Assembly (NCBI RefSeq): GCF_900177765.1
Contig: NZ_FXWI01000006.1
Coordinates: 62,001 to 126,000, forward strand
Reading direction: 5' to 3'
DNA: 64,000 nucleotides
From: Agreia sp. VKM Ac-1783
GTDB taxonomy: Bacteria; Actinomycetota; Actinomycetes; Actinomycetales; Microbacteriaceae
Positions within the stretch are counted from its first letter, which is position 1, and each line of letters starts with the position of its first letter. This document shows, piece after piece, positions 47,090 through 55,469 of this stretch. A model generated the notes under the pieces. The model made no database searches. It saw only the letters and a program-made list of their open reading frames with translations, and was not told the origin of the DNA. The position numbers and the translations under genes are program-made.

Positions 47090-48526
47090 ATGCAGCGAAC
47101 GGTTCACGAATCCATGGTTCGGCTGCGCGCACTCAGTGAGTCGTCGCCCGTCGCACCGCTCGCGGCAGCCTTCAGCAAGGCGGGCTTCGAACTGGCCCTC
47201 GTCGGAGGCCCCGTTCGAGACGCGTTCCTCGGCCGTCCCGCCAAAGATCTCGACTTCACGTCGAACGCCACTCCAGACGAGATTCTCGCCGTGGTGTCGA
47301 CGCTCACGAAGAGCACCTGGGACATCGGTCGCGACTTCGGCACGATCGGAGCGATGATCGATGGCGAACAGGTCGAGATCACGACCTACCGCTCCGACAG
47401 CTACGACCAGCAGACCCGAAAGCCCATCGTCGCGTTCGGCGACAGTCTCGAGGTCGATCTCACCCGCCGCGACTTCACGGTCAACGCGCTCGCCCTCCGG
47501 TTGCCCGAACTCGTTCTGGTCGATCCGTCGGGTGGCGTCGAAGACCTGCTGGCGGGCATCCTTCGTACGCCCTCGACGCCGGCCATCTCGTTCGGCGACG
47601 ATCCCCTGCGCATGCTGCGCGCCATCCGGTTCTCGGCCCAGCTCGGGTTCGACATCGAATCAGAGACGCTGGATGCCCTGGCCACCATGGGTGAGTCACT
47701 CAAGATCATCTCGGCCGAGCGCATCCGCGACGAGTTCTCGAAGCTGCTGCTGACGCCCTCGCCGCGCAGAGGCGTCGAGCTGCTCGTCGAGACGGGGCTC
47801 GCCGAGCTGGTGATGCCCGAAATCCCCGCGCTGAGGCTCGAGCGCGATGAGCACCACCACCACAAAGACGTATACCAGCACAGCCTCACCGTGCTCGACC
47901 AGGCGATCGAACTCGAGGAATCGCGGGACTCGTTCGAGGGGCCGGATCTCGTGCTGCGGCTCGCCGCACTGATGCACGACATCGGAAAGCCGGCGACACG
48001 GCGGCTGGAGCCCGGCGGCGTGGTGACCTTCTACCACCACGACGTCGTCGGATCGAAGATCGCCAAGAAGAGGCTGCGCGAGCTGCGCTTCGACAACGAC
48101 ACGATCCACGACGTTGCGCGCCTCATCGAGCTACACCTGCGCTTCTTCGGCTACACCGAGGGCGCCTGGACCGACTCGGCCGTGCGTCGTTACGTGCGGG
48201 ATGCGGGTCCCCTGCTCGAGCGCCTGCACATTCTGACCCGGGCCGACGTGACCACCCGAAACACGCGCAAGTCGCACATGCTGTCGTTCGCGTACGACGA
48301 TCTCGAGACGCGCATCGCCGAGCTGGCCGAGCTCGAGGAGATGCAGGCCGTGCGGCCCGACCTCGACGGCGAGCAGATCATGGCGATTCTCGGCATCCGT
48401 CCGGGCCGCGACGTGGGCGAGGCGTATCGCTTTCTGCTGGAGATGCGCCTCGACGACGGTCCCCTCGGCGAAGAAGAAGCCACCCGCCGCCTACGGGAAT
48501 GGTGGGCGGCGCGCCAGGCAAGTTAG
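47090..48526 (+). CDS. cca: CCA tRNA nucleotidyltransferase
   Basis: A protein of about 478 residues that adds or repairs the 3' CCA of tRNAs, needed here since none of the three tRNAs in the window encodes CCA. It has the nucleotidyltransferase motif LVGGPVRDAFLGR with the metal-binding D-L-D, the RRDFTVNALALR motif, the FGDDPLRMLRAIRFSAQLGF block and an HD domain (HHHHKDVYQHSL, LMHDIGKP). The ATG at 47090 and a GTG at 47084 are both possible; neither has a clear ribosome binding site. It is divergent from the DUF6049 gene, as in mycobacteria (PcnA). Confidence 0.95.
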   Translation: MQRTVHESMVRLRALSESSPVAPLAAAFSKAGFELALVGGPVRDAFLGRPAKDLDFTSNATPDEILAVVSTLTKSTWDIGRDFGTIGAMIDGEQVEITTYRSDSYDQQTRKPIVAFGDSLEVDLTRRDFTVNALALRLPELVLVDPSGGVEDLLAGILRTPSTPAISFGDDPLRMLRAIRFSAQLGFDIESETLDALATMGESLKIISAERIRDEFSKLLLTPSPRRGVELLVETGLAELVMPEIPALRLERDEHHHHKDVYQHSLTVLDQAIELEESRDSFEGPDLVLRLAALMHDIGKPATRRLEPGGVVTFYHHDVVGSKIAKKRLRELRFDNDTIHDVARLIELHLRFFGYTEGAWTDSAVRRYVRDAGPLLERLHILTRADVTTRNTRKSHMLSFAYDDLETRIAELAELEEMQAVRPDLDGEQIMAILGIRPGRDVGEAYRFLLEMRLDDGPLGEEEATRRLREWWAARQAS

Positions 48527-48536
48527 GGTACCCTTA
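48518..48536. promoter_or_regulatory. Candidate DtxR/IdeR iron box upstream of the siderophore-interacting protein
   Basis: GTTAGGGTACCCTTA (48522-48536) contains the perfect palindrome AGGGTACCCT and matches 13 of 15 positions of the right part of the DtxR/IdeR consensus (TWAGGTTAGSCTAACCTWA); over all 19 positions about 14 match. It overlaps the stop of the cca gene and lies 42 bases before the start at 48578. Iron repression is inferred from this match and from the gene it precedes. Confidence 0.45.
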
Positions 48537-48577
48537 ATTCGGCCCCCCTCCCCCGAGTCGAGACGAGTACCGCGAGC

Positions 48578-49411
48578 ATGGCAAAGAGCACCGAGGCAGC
48601 CCGCCGGATCAAGCCTCAGGCCTCCGAACTGCTGACGCTGCATGTGATCCGCCGCCAGGTGATCACACCGAACATGGCCAGGGTCACCCTCGGAGCGGGC
48701 GACATCGCCAAGTTCGTGCCGATGGGATTCGATCAGTGGTTCCGACTCTTCATTCCGATCGCCGAAGAAGAGACACTGTCGAGGCTGCCGCAGAAGCTCA
48801 ACACGCTCTCGTACGCCAAGTACCTGACCATCTCGAAGACGAAACGGCCGGTGCTGCGCAATTACACGGTGCGCGCATATAGAGAGGTGGGCGTCGACGG
48901 CCCCGAACTCGACGTCGACTTCGTTCTGCACGGCGACGCGGCAGCGGGAACGGCAGGACCGGCTGCGAGTTGGGCGGCCCGGTGCGAACCTGGAGACGCG
49001 GTCGCGATTCTCGACGAGGGCATCGGATTCGTCCAGCCCGTCGAGACCGACTCCGTGGTGTTGGTGGCCGACGAGACGGGCTTGCCCGCAGTCGCCGGGG
49101 TTCTGGCGTCTCTGCCAGCCGACACCGTCGGAATCGCTCTGATCGAGGTGCCGACGGCCGACGACATCCAAGATCTCGTGGGCCCGGCCAAGGTCGACGT
49201 GCGATTCATCGTGCGACCGGATGCGCATGCCACTCCGGGCCGCGCCGTTCTGGCGGCGGCAGAGGCCCTTCCTGCGCTGGGAGAGCGCTGCTTCGCCTGG
49301 ACCGTGGGCGAATCGGCTCTCGTCGCGGGAGCGCGCCGGCACTGGATCGCGACCGGAGTGCCGAAGGAGAACATCATGTTCTGCGGGTACTGGAAGGCTT
49401 CCCAGCACTGA
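48578..49411 (+). CDS. Siderophore-interacting protein (FAD/NAD(P)H ferric-siderophore reductase family)
   Basis: A 277-residue flavoprotein of the SIP family that reduces ferric siderophores in the cytosol to release iron. The FAD-binding domain (about 15-130) has the R-N-Y-T-V-R motif followed by VDFVLHG; the C-terminal SIP domain (about 140-277) has VVLVADETGLPAVAGVLASL and ends FCGYWKASQH. Siderophore specificity is unknown and there is no transport or biosynthesis gene next to it. A possible DtxR-type box at 48518 suggests iron control. Confidence 0.92.
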   Translation: MAKSTEAARRIKPQASELLTLHVIRRQVITPNMARVTLGAGDIAKFVPMGFDQWFRLFIPIAEEETLSRLPQKLNTLSYAKYLTISKTKRPVLRNYTVRAYREVGVDGPELDVDFVLHGDAAAGTAGPAASWAARCEPGDAVAILDEGIGFVQPVETDSVVLVADETGLPAVAGVLASLPADTVGIALIEVPTADDIQDLVGPAKVDVRFIVRPDAHATPGRAVLAAAEALPALGERCFAWTVGESALVAGARRHWIATGVPKENIMFCGYWKASQH

Positions 49412-49543
49412 TCAGGCGCTTCTGCTAAGCTTCCAAGGTTGTCCGTTACCAGTGGGAATCTCCCACGCGGTGGCGGGCCGATGCAGATACACCCTCCTGT
49501 CACAGACCGTCTGTGACCGAACTAGTCCGAAGGAGGTGGGTTT
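49412..49543 (+). promoter_or_regulatory. Leader region of the rpsF-ssb-rpsR-rplI operon
   Basis: A 132-bp leader with hairpins GTGGGAATCTCCCAC (49452-49466) and the inverted repeat TCACAGAC/GTCTGTGA (49500-49516, one base between arms), then AAGGAGGTGGG before the GTG start. rpsF leaders in many bacteria bind the S6:S18 complex for autoregulation; I see hairpins but cannot confirm that motif. Confidence 0.35.
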
Positions 49544-50056
49544 GTGACGCATCAGTACGAACTCATGGTGATCCTCGATCCTGAAATCGATGAGCGCACC
49601 GTGGCACCCAGTCTCGACAAATTCCTCAACGTCATCCGCAAGGATGGCGGCACCGTCGACAGCGTCGACATCTGGGGACGCCGTCGTCTGGCCTACGAAA
49701 TCAACAAGAAGACCGAAGGCATCTACGCGGTGGTCAACCTGACCGCAAGCGCAGACTCGACCAAAGAGCTCGACCGCCAGCTGAAGCTGTCGGAGGCCGT
49801 CATGCGCACCAAGGTGCTGCGTGCCGAGGAGGCCATCGCTATGGTCGCCACCGCCGACAAGCTCGCCGCCGAGAAGGCCGCCCGCAAGGCTGCCAACCCG
49901 AAGGCCGCTGCTGCTCCCGCCGAGGCTCCCGCCGAGGCTTCCGCTGCTGCTCCTGCTGCCGCCAAGGCCGCGCCGAGCGCCGCGTCGAAGGTCGCTGCTG
50001 CCGCGAAGGCTCCCAAGGCTGCCGCACCGGCCGCCGACGACGAGTCCGCCAAGTAG
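49544..50056 (+). CDS. rpsF: Ribosomal protein bS6 with a long Ala-rich C-terminal tail
   Basis: A 170-residue version of small-subunit protein bS6. The normal fold (about 1-96) is clear: [38 protein letters not shown] and [17 protein letters not shown]. The rest, about 74 residues, is an Ala/Pro/Lys-rich low-complexity tail ending in acidic DDESAK; usual bS6 is about 95-100 residues. The start is GTG with AAGGAGG 8 bases upstream. It heads the operon rpsF-ssb-rpsR-rplI. The tail is likely disordered, with unknown purpose. Confidence 0.96.
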   Translation: MTHQYELMVILDPEIDERTVAPSLDKFLNVIRKDGGTVDSVDIWGRRRLAYEINKKTEGIYAVVNLTASADSTKELDRQLKLSEAVMRTKVLRAEEAIAMVATADKLAAEKAARKAANPKAAAAPAEAPAEASAAAPAAAKAAPSAASKVAAAAKAPKAAAPAADDESAK

Positions 50057-50062
50057 TCGATC

Positions 50063-50578
50063 ATGGCTGGCGAAACCGTAATCACCGTGGTGGGCAACCT
50101 CACCAGCGATCCTGAACTGCGCTACACGCAGGGCGGGCTGGCGGTTGCCAACTTCACCATCGCATCCACGCCGCGCACGTTCGATCGTGCCGCGAACGAC
50201 TGGAAAGATGGCGAGGCTCTGTTCCTGCGCGCGAGCGTCTGGCGTGAATTCGCCGAGCACGTTGCTGGATCGTTGACCAAGGGAAGCCGTGTCGTCGCGA
50301 CCGGTCGCCTTCGCCAGCGCTCCTACGAGACGAAAGAGGGCGAGAAGCGCACCTCGATCGAGCTCGAGATCGACGAGATCGGCCCCAGCCTGCGCTACGC
50401 CACGGCAAGTGTCACCCGGGCAGCCGGGGGCGCACGCCAGGGCGGCGGCCAGGTCGGTGGACCGAGCGGTGGAAACGACGAGCCGTGGGCCGCTTCGGCG
50501 CCCGCGCAGCCGGCTGCCGGAGCTGGAGCCGACGTGTGGAACACGCCGGGCAACTTCAGCGACGACACCCCCTTCTAA
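50063..50578 (+). CDS. ssb: Single-stranded DNA-binding protein
   Basis: A 171-residue SSB that coats single-stranded DNA and recruits repair and replication proteins. The OB fold (about 1-115) has [19 protein letters not shown] and [12 protein letters not shown]; a Gly/Pro/Gln linker follows. The acidic tip SDDTPF is the protein-recruiting tail found in bacterial SSBs. It is 6 bases after rpsF and before rpsR, the standard order. Confidence 0.97.
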   Translation: MAGETVITVVGNLTSDPELRYTQGGLAVANFTIASTPRTFDRAANDWKDGEALFLRASVWREFAEHVAGSLTKGSRVVATGRLRQRSYETKEGEKRTSIELEIDEIGPSLRYATASVTRAAGGARQGGGQVGGPSGGNDEPWAASAPAQPAAGAGADVWNTPGNFSDDTPF

Positions 50579-50619
50579 CAACTTCGTTCTTCATAGAACT
50601 CATCTGAAAGCAGATAAAA

Positions 50620-50883
50620 ATGGCTGGAAAGTCAAGCGGCGACCGCCGCAAGCCGCTGCGCGGTGCCAAGGGCGCCAAGAACGCAGCTCCCGCGAAGTCC
50701 ATTCGCGTCGGCGTCATCGACTACAAAGATGTCGCAACTCTCCGCAAGTTCATCTCCGAGCGTGGAAAGATCCGCGCTCGTCGCATCACGGGAGTCTCCG
50801 TCCAGGAGCAGCGCCTCATCGCCCGTGCCGTCAAGAACGCCCGCGAAATGGCTCTTCTGCCTTACGCCGGCTCGGGCAGGTAA
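50620..50883 (+). CDS. rpsR: Ribosomal protein bS18
   Basis: An 87-residue basic small-subunit protein that pairs with bS6 on the ribosome. The [20 protein letters not shown] and [19 protein letters not shown] blocks are diagnostic. No cysteines appear in the N-terminal part, so this is the zinc-independent (C-minus) type that actinobacteria use either as the main or the zinc-starvation form. It lies between ssb and rplI; spacing to rplI is 9 bases. Confidence 0.96.
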   Translation: MAGKSSGDRRKPLRGAKGAKNAAPAKSIRVGVIDYKDVATLRKFISERGKIRARRITGVSVQEQRLIARAVKNAREMALLPYAGSGR

Positions 50884-50892
50884 GGAACCGAC

Positions 50893-51345
50893 ATGTCAAA
50901 ACTCATTCTCACGCACGAGGTCTCCGGCCTCGGTTCAGCGGGTGACGTGGTCGAGGTCAAGAACGGCTTCGCTCGCAACTACCTGATCCCCCAGGGTTTC
51001 GCGGTCACGTGGAGCCGTGGTGGCGAGAAGCAGGTCGAGCAGATCAAGGCCGCCCGCGTTTCACGCGAGCACGCCACGATCGAAGAGGCCCAGCACCTCA
51101 AGCAGGTTCTCGAGGCTGCGACCGTCAAGCTGACCGTCAAGGCCGGCGAAGGCGGACGCCTGTTCGGTTCGGTCAAGACCTCCGACATCGCTGACGCGGT
51201 GTCGGCCCAGGGTCTCGGCTCACTCGACAAGAAGAAGATCGAGATCAGCCAGGCCATCAAGCTCACCGGAACCCACGAGGCCACGGTCAAGCTGCGCGAT
51301 GACCTGGTCGCGACGATCACGTTGAACGTGGTCGCTGCCAAGTAG
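50893..51345 (+). CDS. rplI: Ribosomal protein bL9
   Basis: A 150-residue large-subunit protein with the N-terminal fold [20 protein letters not shown] and [15 protein letters not shown], a connecting helix, and the C-terminal rRNA-binding domain ([20 protein letters not shown]). The length is normal. It is the last gene of the rpsF operon and is followed by a strong 15-bp hairpin terminator. Confidence 0.97.
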   Translation: MSKLILTHEVSGLGSAGDVVEVKNGFARNYLIPQGFAVTWSRGGEKQVEQIKAARVSREHATIEEAQHLKQVLEAATVKLTVKAGEGGRLFGSVKTSDIADAVSAQGLGSLDKKKIEISQAIKLTGTHEATVKLRDDLVATITLNVVAAK

Positions 51346-51379
51346 CACCTCAGAAACACCGCGCTCGCTCGAGCGCACA

Positions 51380-51413
51380 ACGAATGGCGGTGGATGATTC
51401 CACCGCCATTCGT
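51380..51413 (+). terminator. Rho-independent terminator of the rpsF operon
   Basis: A 15-bp perfect stem, ACGAATGGCGGTGGA (51380-51394) with TCCACCGCCATTCGT (51399-51413), with a TGAT loop, followed by CGTTTCG. It lies 34 bases past the rplI stop. Confidence 0.85.
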
Positions 51414-51754
51414 CGTTTCGCCACCTGTGTTCGGAGGTAGGGCCAGACCCACTTCGGGGGTAAGAATGGCTCGATTTTATGCACAGGACAAAAGTCAAAT
51501 CGAAACCCTCAAGCTCTGCTAGAAGGATGTATCTATCCACGGCTGTGGAAACCCGATAATCCCTGTTCAACTAGCTTTTTGCTAGACAAATTGGTCTGAC
51601 TTTCCACAGCGGTTTCCACAGTTTCCCCCCAGACCTTCCGGCGTTTCTCCCCAATTGTCCACATGGTTATCCACAGGGCCTGTTGGGGATGTCGGATGGT
51701 GCGGGTACAACTGTCACAGAACGATCGCGCGCGAGCGCACACGAAGGAGGACCC
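51414..51754. promoter_or_regulatory. dnaB upstream region with DnaA-box-like sequences
   Basis: A 341-bp gap without a gene. It carries a perfect DnaA box TTATCCACA at 51667-51675 and two-mismatch boxes at 51533-51541, 51544-51552 and 51600-51608, plus GTTTCCACA at 51612-51620. AAGGAGGA at 51744-51751 serves the dnaB GTG. DnaA may control dnaB transcription here or simply be titrated. Confidence 0.6.
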
Positions 51755-53167
51755 GTGTCGATAGCCCATCTGGGACTGTCCGGCCCGAACGACGGCCAGC
51801 GCGGTGGCAACGCCGCGGGCGGTGCGGGCGAATGGCGGGCCGACTCCCGTGGCGATCGCACCCCACCTCACGATCTGCTTGCCGAGCAGAGCGCCCTCGG
51901 CGGAATGCTGCTGAGCAAAGACGCTGTTGCCGACGTCGTGGAGGTCGTCCGCGGAGCCGACTTCTACATTCCCAAGCACGAGATCATCTTCGACGCCGTG
52001 CTCACGCTCTACTCGCACGGCGAGCCCACCGATGTGATCGCGGTCACCGACGAGCTCACCAAGATCGGTGAGCTGAGCCGAGCCGGCGGTGCGGAGTACC
52101 TGCACACGCTCACCGGCCTCGTCCCCACCGCTGCGAACGCCGGCTACTACGCCAACATCGTCTCCGAGAAGGCCGTTTTGCGCCGTCTCGTCGAGGCCGG
52201 CACCCGCATCGTTCAGATGGGGTACGCCAGCGAGGGTGAGGTCATGGACCTGGTGAACAACGCTCAGGCCGAGATCTACGCCGTCAACGGCAACGTCGAG
52301 ACCGAAGACTACGTGCCGCTCACGATCGCCCTCACGGCCGCCACCGACGAGATCGAGGCAGCTGCGGGCAAAGATGGCCAGATGACGGGCGTTCCCTCCG
52401 GGTTCACCGACCTCGACAACCTCACCAACGGGTTCCACCCCGGCCAGCTCATCATCGTCGCGGCGCGACCCGCGCTCGGTAAGTCGACGCTCGCCCTCGA
52501 CTTCTGCCGCGCCGCGTCGATCAAGCACGACATGCCGGCCATCTTCTTCTCGCTCGAAATGGGCCGCGCCGAGATCGCCATGCGTCTGTTGTCGGCCGAG
52601 GCATCCGTGCCCCTGCAGATCATGCGTAAGGGCCAGGTCAACGGCCAGGACTGGACCAAGATCGCGTCGACGCGCTCGACCATCAACGACGCGCCGTTCT
52701 ACATCGACGACAGCCCCAACATGACGCTTGTCGAGATCCGGGCCAAGTGCCGCCGACTCAAGCAGAAGGTCGGCCTCAAGCTCGTGGTCATCGACTATCT
52801 GCAGCTCATGACCAGCGGCAAGAAGGTCGAGAGCCGCCAGCAAGAGGTCTCGGAGTTCTCGCGTGCGCTCAAGCTCATGGCGAAAGAGCTCCAGGTTCCT
52901 GTCATCGCCCTGTCACAGCTCAACCGTGGCCCCGAGCAGCGCGCCGACAAGAAGCCCGCCATCAGCGACCTCCGCGAGTCGGGATCGCTCGAGCAAGACG
53001 CCGACATGGTGATCTTGCTGCACCGCGAGGGCGCCTACGAGAAAGACAACCCGCGTGCGGGCGAGGCCGACTTCATCGTGGCTAAGCACCGCAACGGCCC
53101 CACCGCCACCATCACCGCGAGCTTCCTCGGTCACTTCTCCCGCTTCGCGGACATGCCGCAGGCGTAG
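51755..53167 (+). CDS. dnaB: DnaB replicative DNA helicase
   Basis: A 470-residue hexameric helicase that unwinds DNA at the fork. The N-terminal primase-interacting domain begins PPHDLLAEQSALGGMLLS; the RecA-like ATPase has Walker A ARPALGKSTLAL, FSLEMGRAEIAMRLL, Walker B LVVIDYLQLM and the arginine region near QLNRGPEQR. No intein is present (length normal, no interruption in the ATPase motifs). The GTG at 51755 has AAGGAGGA just upstream, which makes the in-frame start 24 codons earlier unlikely. Confidence 0.97.
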   Translation: MSIAHLGLSGPNDGQRGGNAAGGAGEWRADSRGDRTPPHDLLAEQSALGGMLLSKDAVADVVEVVRGADFYIPKHEIIFDAVLTLYSHGEPTDVIAVTDELTKIGELSRAGGAEYLHTLTGLVPTAANAGYYANIVSEKAVLRRLVEAGTRIVQMGYASEGEVMDLVNNAQAEIYAVNGNVETEDYVPLTIALTAATDEIEAAAGKDGQMTGVPSGFTDLDNLTNGFHPGQLIIVAARPALGKSTLALDFCRAASIKHDMPAIFFSLEMGRAEIAMRLLSAEASVPLQIMRKGQVNGQDWTKIASTRSTINDAPFYIDDSPNMTLVEIRAKCRRLKQKVGLKLVVIDYLQLMTSGKKVESRQQEVSEFSRALKLMAKELQVPVIALSQLNRGPEQRADKKPAISDLRESGSLEQDADMVILLHREGAYEKDNPRAGEADFIVAKHRNGPTATITASFLGHFSRFADMPQA

Positions 53168-53191
53168 CTTCAAGCGCCCGGAGGTGTCCGC

Positions 53192-53245
53192 GCCCGTTCG
53201 GCGCATCCGCTGCTGGTCGAGTCGGCGCTGATAGACCGAACGGGC
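53192..53245. terminator. Hairpin between convergent dnaB and the editing-protein gene
   Basis: GCCCGTTCGG (53192-53201) pairs perfectly with CCGAACGGGC (53236-53245) across a 34-base loop that contains CTGGTCGAGT, a word shared with the palindromic repeats. It would work in both directions; termination is inferred. Confidence 0.5.
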
Positions 53246-53258
53246 ACGAATGCGTGCG

Positions 53259-54137
53259 TCAGGCGCGGGTCGTCATCCGAAGTTCCAGCGCGGCATCGCC
53301 CTGCTGCGCGTGCAGAGTCACCTGCGGGTCGCTCAGCTCTGCGAGTGCCGCCACATGGGTTCCTCCGCAGGGGATGCTCACGGGGTGGCCGTCGAGCGTC
53401 GTCGTCCAGTACCGGCGGTCGGTGAGGCGATCTCCGTCGCGCTCAATCGCGGCCGCAGCGCCCGAGGCGATCCACGCCGACAGGCGCGCATCCACGCCTT
53501 TCTCGACCTCGCCGAGGTCGTCGGCGAGCCTGGCCGGCGTGAAGCCCTTCTTTCGCAGCGACTTGCCCACTCGGTAGGCGTCGGCGGAGCCGCGCTCGTG
53601 AATACGCGACGTCTCGATGGCCAAGGCGTCGAAGTTCGGATGCTCGAGAGCGTCGAGTGACGCCTCCTTGTTCCACGACCCGGCGAGTTCTGCATTGAGC
53701 GCCAGCGACGCAAGGTGGCATGCCGTATGGCCGACAGAAAGCGCGTGCCGGTAGTCGGCATCGACCGCGACGGATGCGTCGGATCCTTCGACGAGGCCGG
53801 CCTCTGTCGCGAGGGCATCGTCGACGATGTGTGCCGTCACGAACGCCCAGCCTTCGGTTCCCTTGCGTACGGGAACATCGCCAGCGAGATAGAGCGCCTC
53901 GCCATCGGTCGCACCCACGACGCAGTCGAGAATGTCGAGTTCGACGCCGTTCGTTGTGAGTACGGCGCGATCGGCGGGCTGGTCGGGCCAGGCGGAGTCG
54001 ACGGGGTGGCAGGCCGAGATGTCGAGCACAACCACGCGTCGACCGGCATCCAGCGCTTCGGTGTGAAGCACGGTGCCGGTCGACGTGAGGTCTCCCGCCG
54101 GGTAGGTGACGATCGTGTCAGCGGTGGGAAGTGTCAT
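53259..54137 (-). CDS. AlaX-like trans-editing protein (AlaRS editing-domain family)
   Basis: A 292-residue protein related to the editing domain of alanyl-tRNA synthetase. Zinc ligands are seen in HTACH (His137, His141) and CGGTH (Cys257, His261), the pattern that hydrolyses mischarged tRNA. Stand-alone AlaX proteins remove Ser or Gly from tRNA-Ala, but some related proteins act on other aminoacyl-tRNAs, so the substrate is not fixed. There is no synthetase domain. It starts 9 bases after the aldo/keto reductase gene and probably shares its transcript. Confidence 0.83.
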   Translation of the reverse strand: MTLPTADTIVTYPAGDLTSTGTVLHTEALDAGRRVVVLDISACHPVDSAWPDQPADRAVLTTNGVELDILDCVVGATDGEALYLAGDVPVRKGTEGWAFVTAHIVDDALATEAGLVEGSDASVAVDADYRHALSVGHTACHLASLALNAELAGSWNKEASLDALEHPNFDALAIETSRIHERGSADAYRVGKSLRKKGFTPARLADDLGEVEKGVDARLSAWIASGAAAAIERDGDRLTDRRYWTTTLDGHPVSIPCGGTHVAALAELSDPQVTLHAQQGDAALELRMTTRA

Positions 54138-54146
54138 GCGGTGAGG

Positions 54147-55016
54147 TTAGCTTGCCAGCGCGGAGAGTTCGTCGAACTCGGCGTCGCTGAGCTGCACTTC
54201 GGCGCCGGCGATGTTCTGCTCGAGGTGATCGACCGACGAGGTGCCGGGAATCGGCAGCAGTACGGGTGAACGCTTGAGCAGCCAGGCGAGCGCGAGCTGC
54301 GAGGGTGTCGCGTCGTGCTTCGCGGCGATGTCGTCGAGTACGCCACCTGCCTTGGCAAGCTCGCCGGTCGCCAGCGGGAACCACGGGATGAACGCGATGT
54401 TCTGCTCGGTCGCGTAGTCGAGCAGCTCCTCCGACTGGCGGTTGGCGAGGTTGTACAGGTTCTGCACCGAAGCGATGGTCGCGAACTCGGTGGCGGCCTT
54501 CAACTGCTCGACGGAGATCTCGCTCAGGCCGATGTGACGGATCTTGCCCTCCTGCTGCAGCAGCGCGAGCTCGCCGACCTGGTCGGCCAGGGGCACCTGG
54601 CTGTCGATGCGGTGCAGCTGAAAGAGGTCGATGCGGTCGACGCCCAGGATGCGCAGGCTCATCTCGGCCTGCTGGCGCAGGTACTCGGGGCGGCCGACGG
54701 GGCGCCAGTCGGCGGGTCCTGAGCGGGTGAGTCCAGCTTTCGTCGCGATGACGAGGTCGTCTGCATAGGGGCGGAGTGCCTTGGCGATGAGGGGTTCGGC
54801 CACGGCGGGTCCGTACGAGTCCGCCGTGTCGATGAAGTTCACGCCCAATTCGACTGCGCGGCGCAGGACGCGCACGGCCTCATCCGGATCGGCGGGCCAA
54901 CCCCATACCCCGGGGCCGGTCAATTGCATGGTGCCGTAGCCGAGACGGGTGACGGGCAGGTCTCCGCCCAGGTCGAAGGTTCCGGATGCCCTGGCGGGAA
55001 GCGTTGAGGTTGTCAT
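54147..55016 (-). CDS. Aldo/keto reductase
   Basis: A 289-residue TIM-barrel NADPH-dependent oxidoreductase. Catalytic residues are visible: Asp and Tyr in DTADSYGP, Lys in VIATKAGL and His in LFQLHRID; the C-terminal cofactor segment is [16 protein letters not shown]. The start [16 protein letters not shown] gives a normal family length. The closest subfamily includes general oxidoreductases without a defined substrate. It lies upstream of the AlaX-like gene in a leftward pair and is divergent from the small gene at 55190. Confidence 0.93.
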   Translation of the reverse strand: MTTSTLPARASGTFDLGGDLPVTRLGYGTMQLTGPGVWGWPADPDEAVRVLRRAVELGVNFIDTADSYGPAVAEPLIAKALRPYADDLVIATKAGLTRSGPADWRPVGRPEYLRQQAEMSLRILGVDRIDLFQLHRIDSQVPLADQVGELALLQQEGKIRHIGLSEISVEQLKAATEFATIASVQNLYNLANRQSEELLDYATEQNIAFIPWFPLATGELAKAGGVLDDIAAKHDATPSQLALAWLLKRSPVLLPIPGTSSVDHLEQNIAGAEVQLSDAEFDELSALAS

Positions 55017-55189
55017 TGCGCCAACGCTACGCCCGTGCCGGATCGTGCGGGTAGCCCCGGTCGACGTGTTCGCCGCGCGCGGAAATCGAGGCAGGTGGGA
55101 CGAAAAAAGGAGGTGGTTTCGGCGTCGGAGGGACAGACTGGAGAGGGCTTTCGTATGTACGGCTCAATCGATCGATCAAGGAGTTCACC

Positions 55190-55453
55190 GTGACCGCAGT
55201 AGAAGTGGCAACAGTCTCGTACACCGTGTCGGCCGACTACTTCGCCGAGGTCGGCGCAGATTTCAACAGTGAGGCGGTCGACGATGCGGTGCTCGCCGAG
55301 CTGAACCGGATCGTTCCGAAGGGTGTCGTGGTGCACCGCAACGGCAAGGCGTATGCGGAGCCGGAGGTGGCCGCGGCCGCTCGTGAGATCGACTGGGACG
55401 CTCTGCTCGAGCGCATCGACGTCGATCAGATCATGGCGACGCACGGGCGCTGA
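55190..55453 (+). CDS. Small protein of unknown function (87 residues)
   Basis: An acidic soluble protein of 87 residues with a strong AAGGAG ribosome binding site before its GTG start. It shows no membrane span or known motif. The first part (SYTVSADYFAEVGADFNSEA) looks beta-alpha and the last part (AREIDWDALLERIDVDQIM) helical. It lies alone between the divergent aldo/keto reductase gene and the convergent fusion oxidoreductase gene. It looks like a real gene because of its codon use and ribosome binding site, but no function is inferred. Confidence 0.72.
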   Translation: MTAVEVATVSYTVSADYFAEVGADFNSEAVDDAVLAELNRIVPKGVVVHRNGKAYAEPEVAAAAREIDWDALLERIDVDQIMATHGR

Positions 55454-55469
55454 ATCGGAGCGGCTTCAC

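Noticed and set aside
51755-53167. Intein in dnaB
   Set aside because: DnaB of some actinobacteria holds inteins, but this protein has normal length and uninterrupted ATPase motifs.
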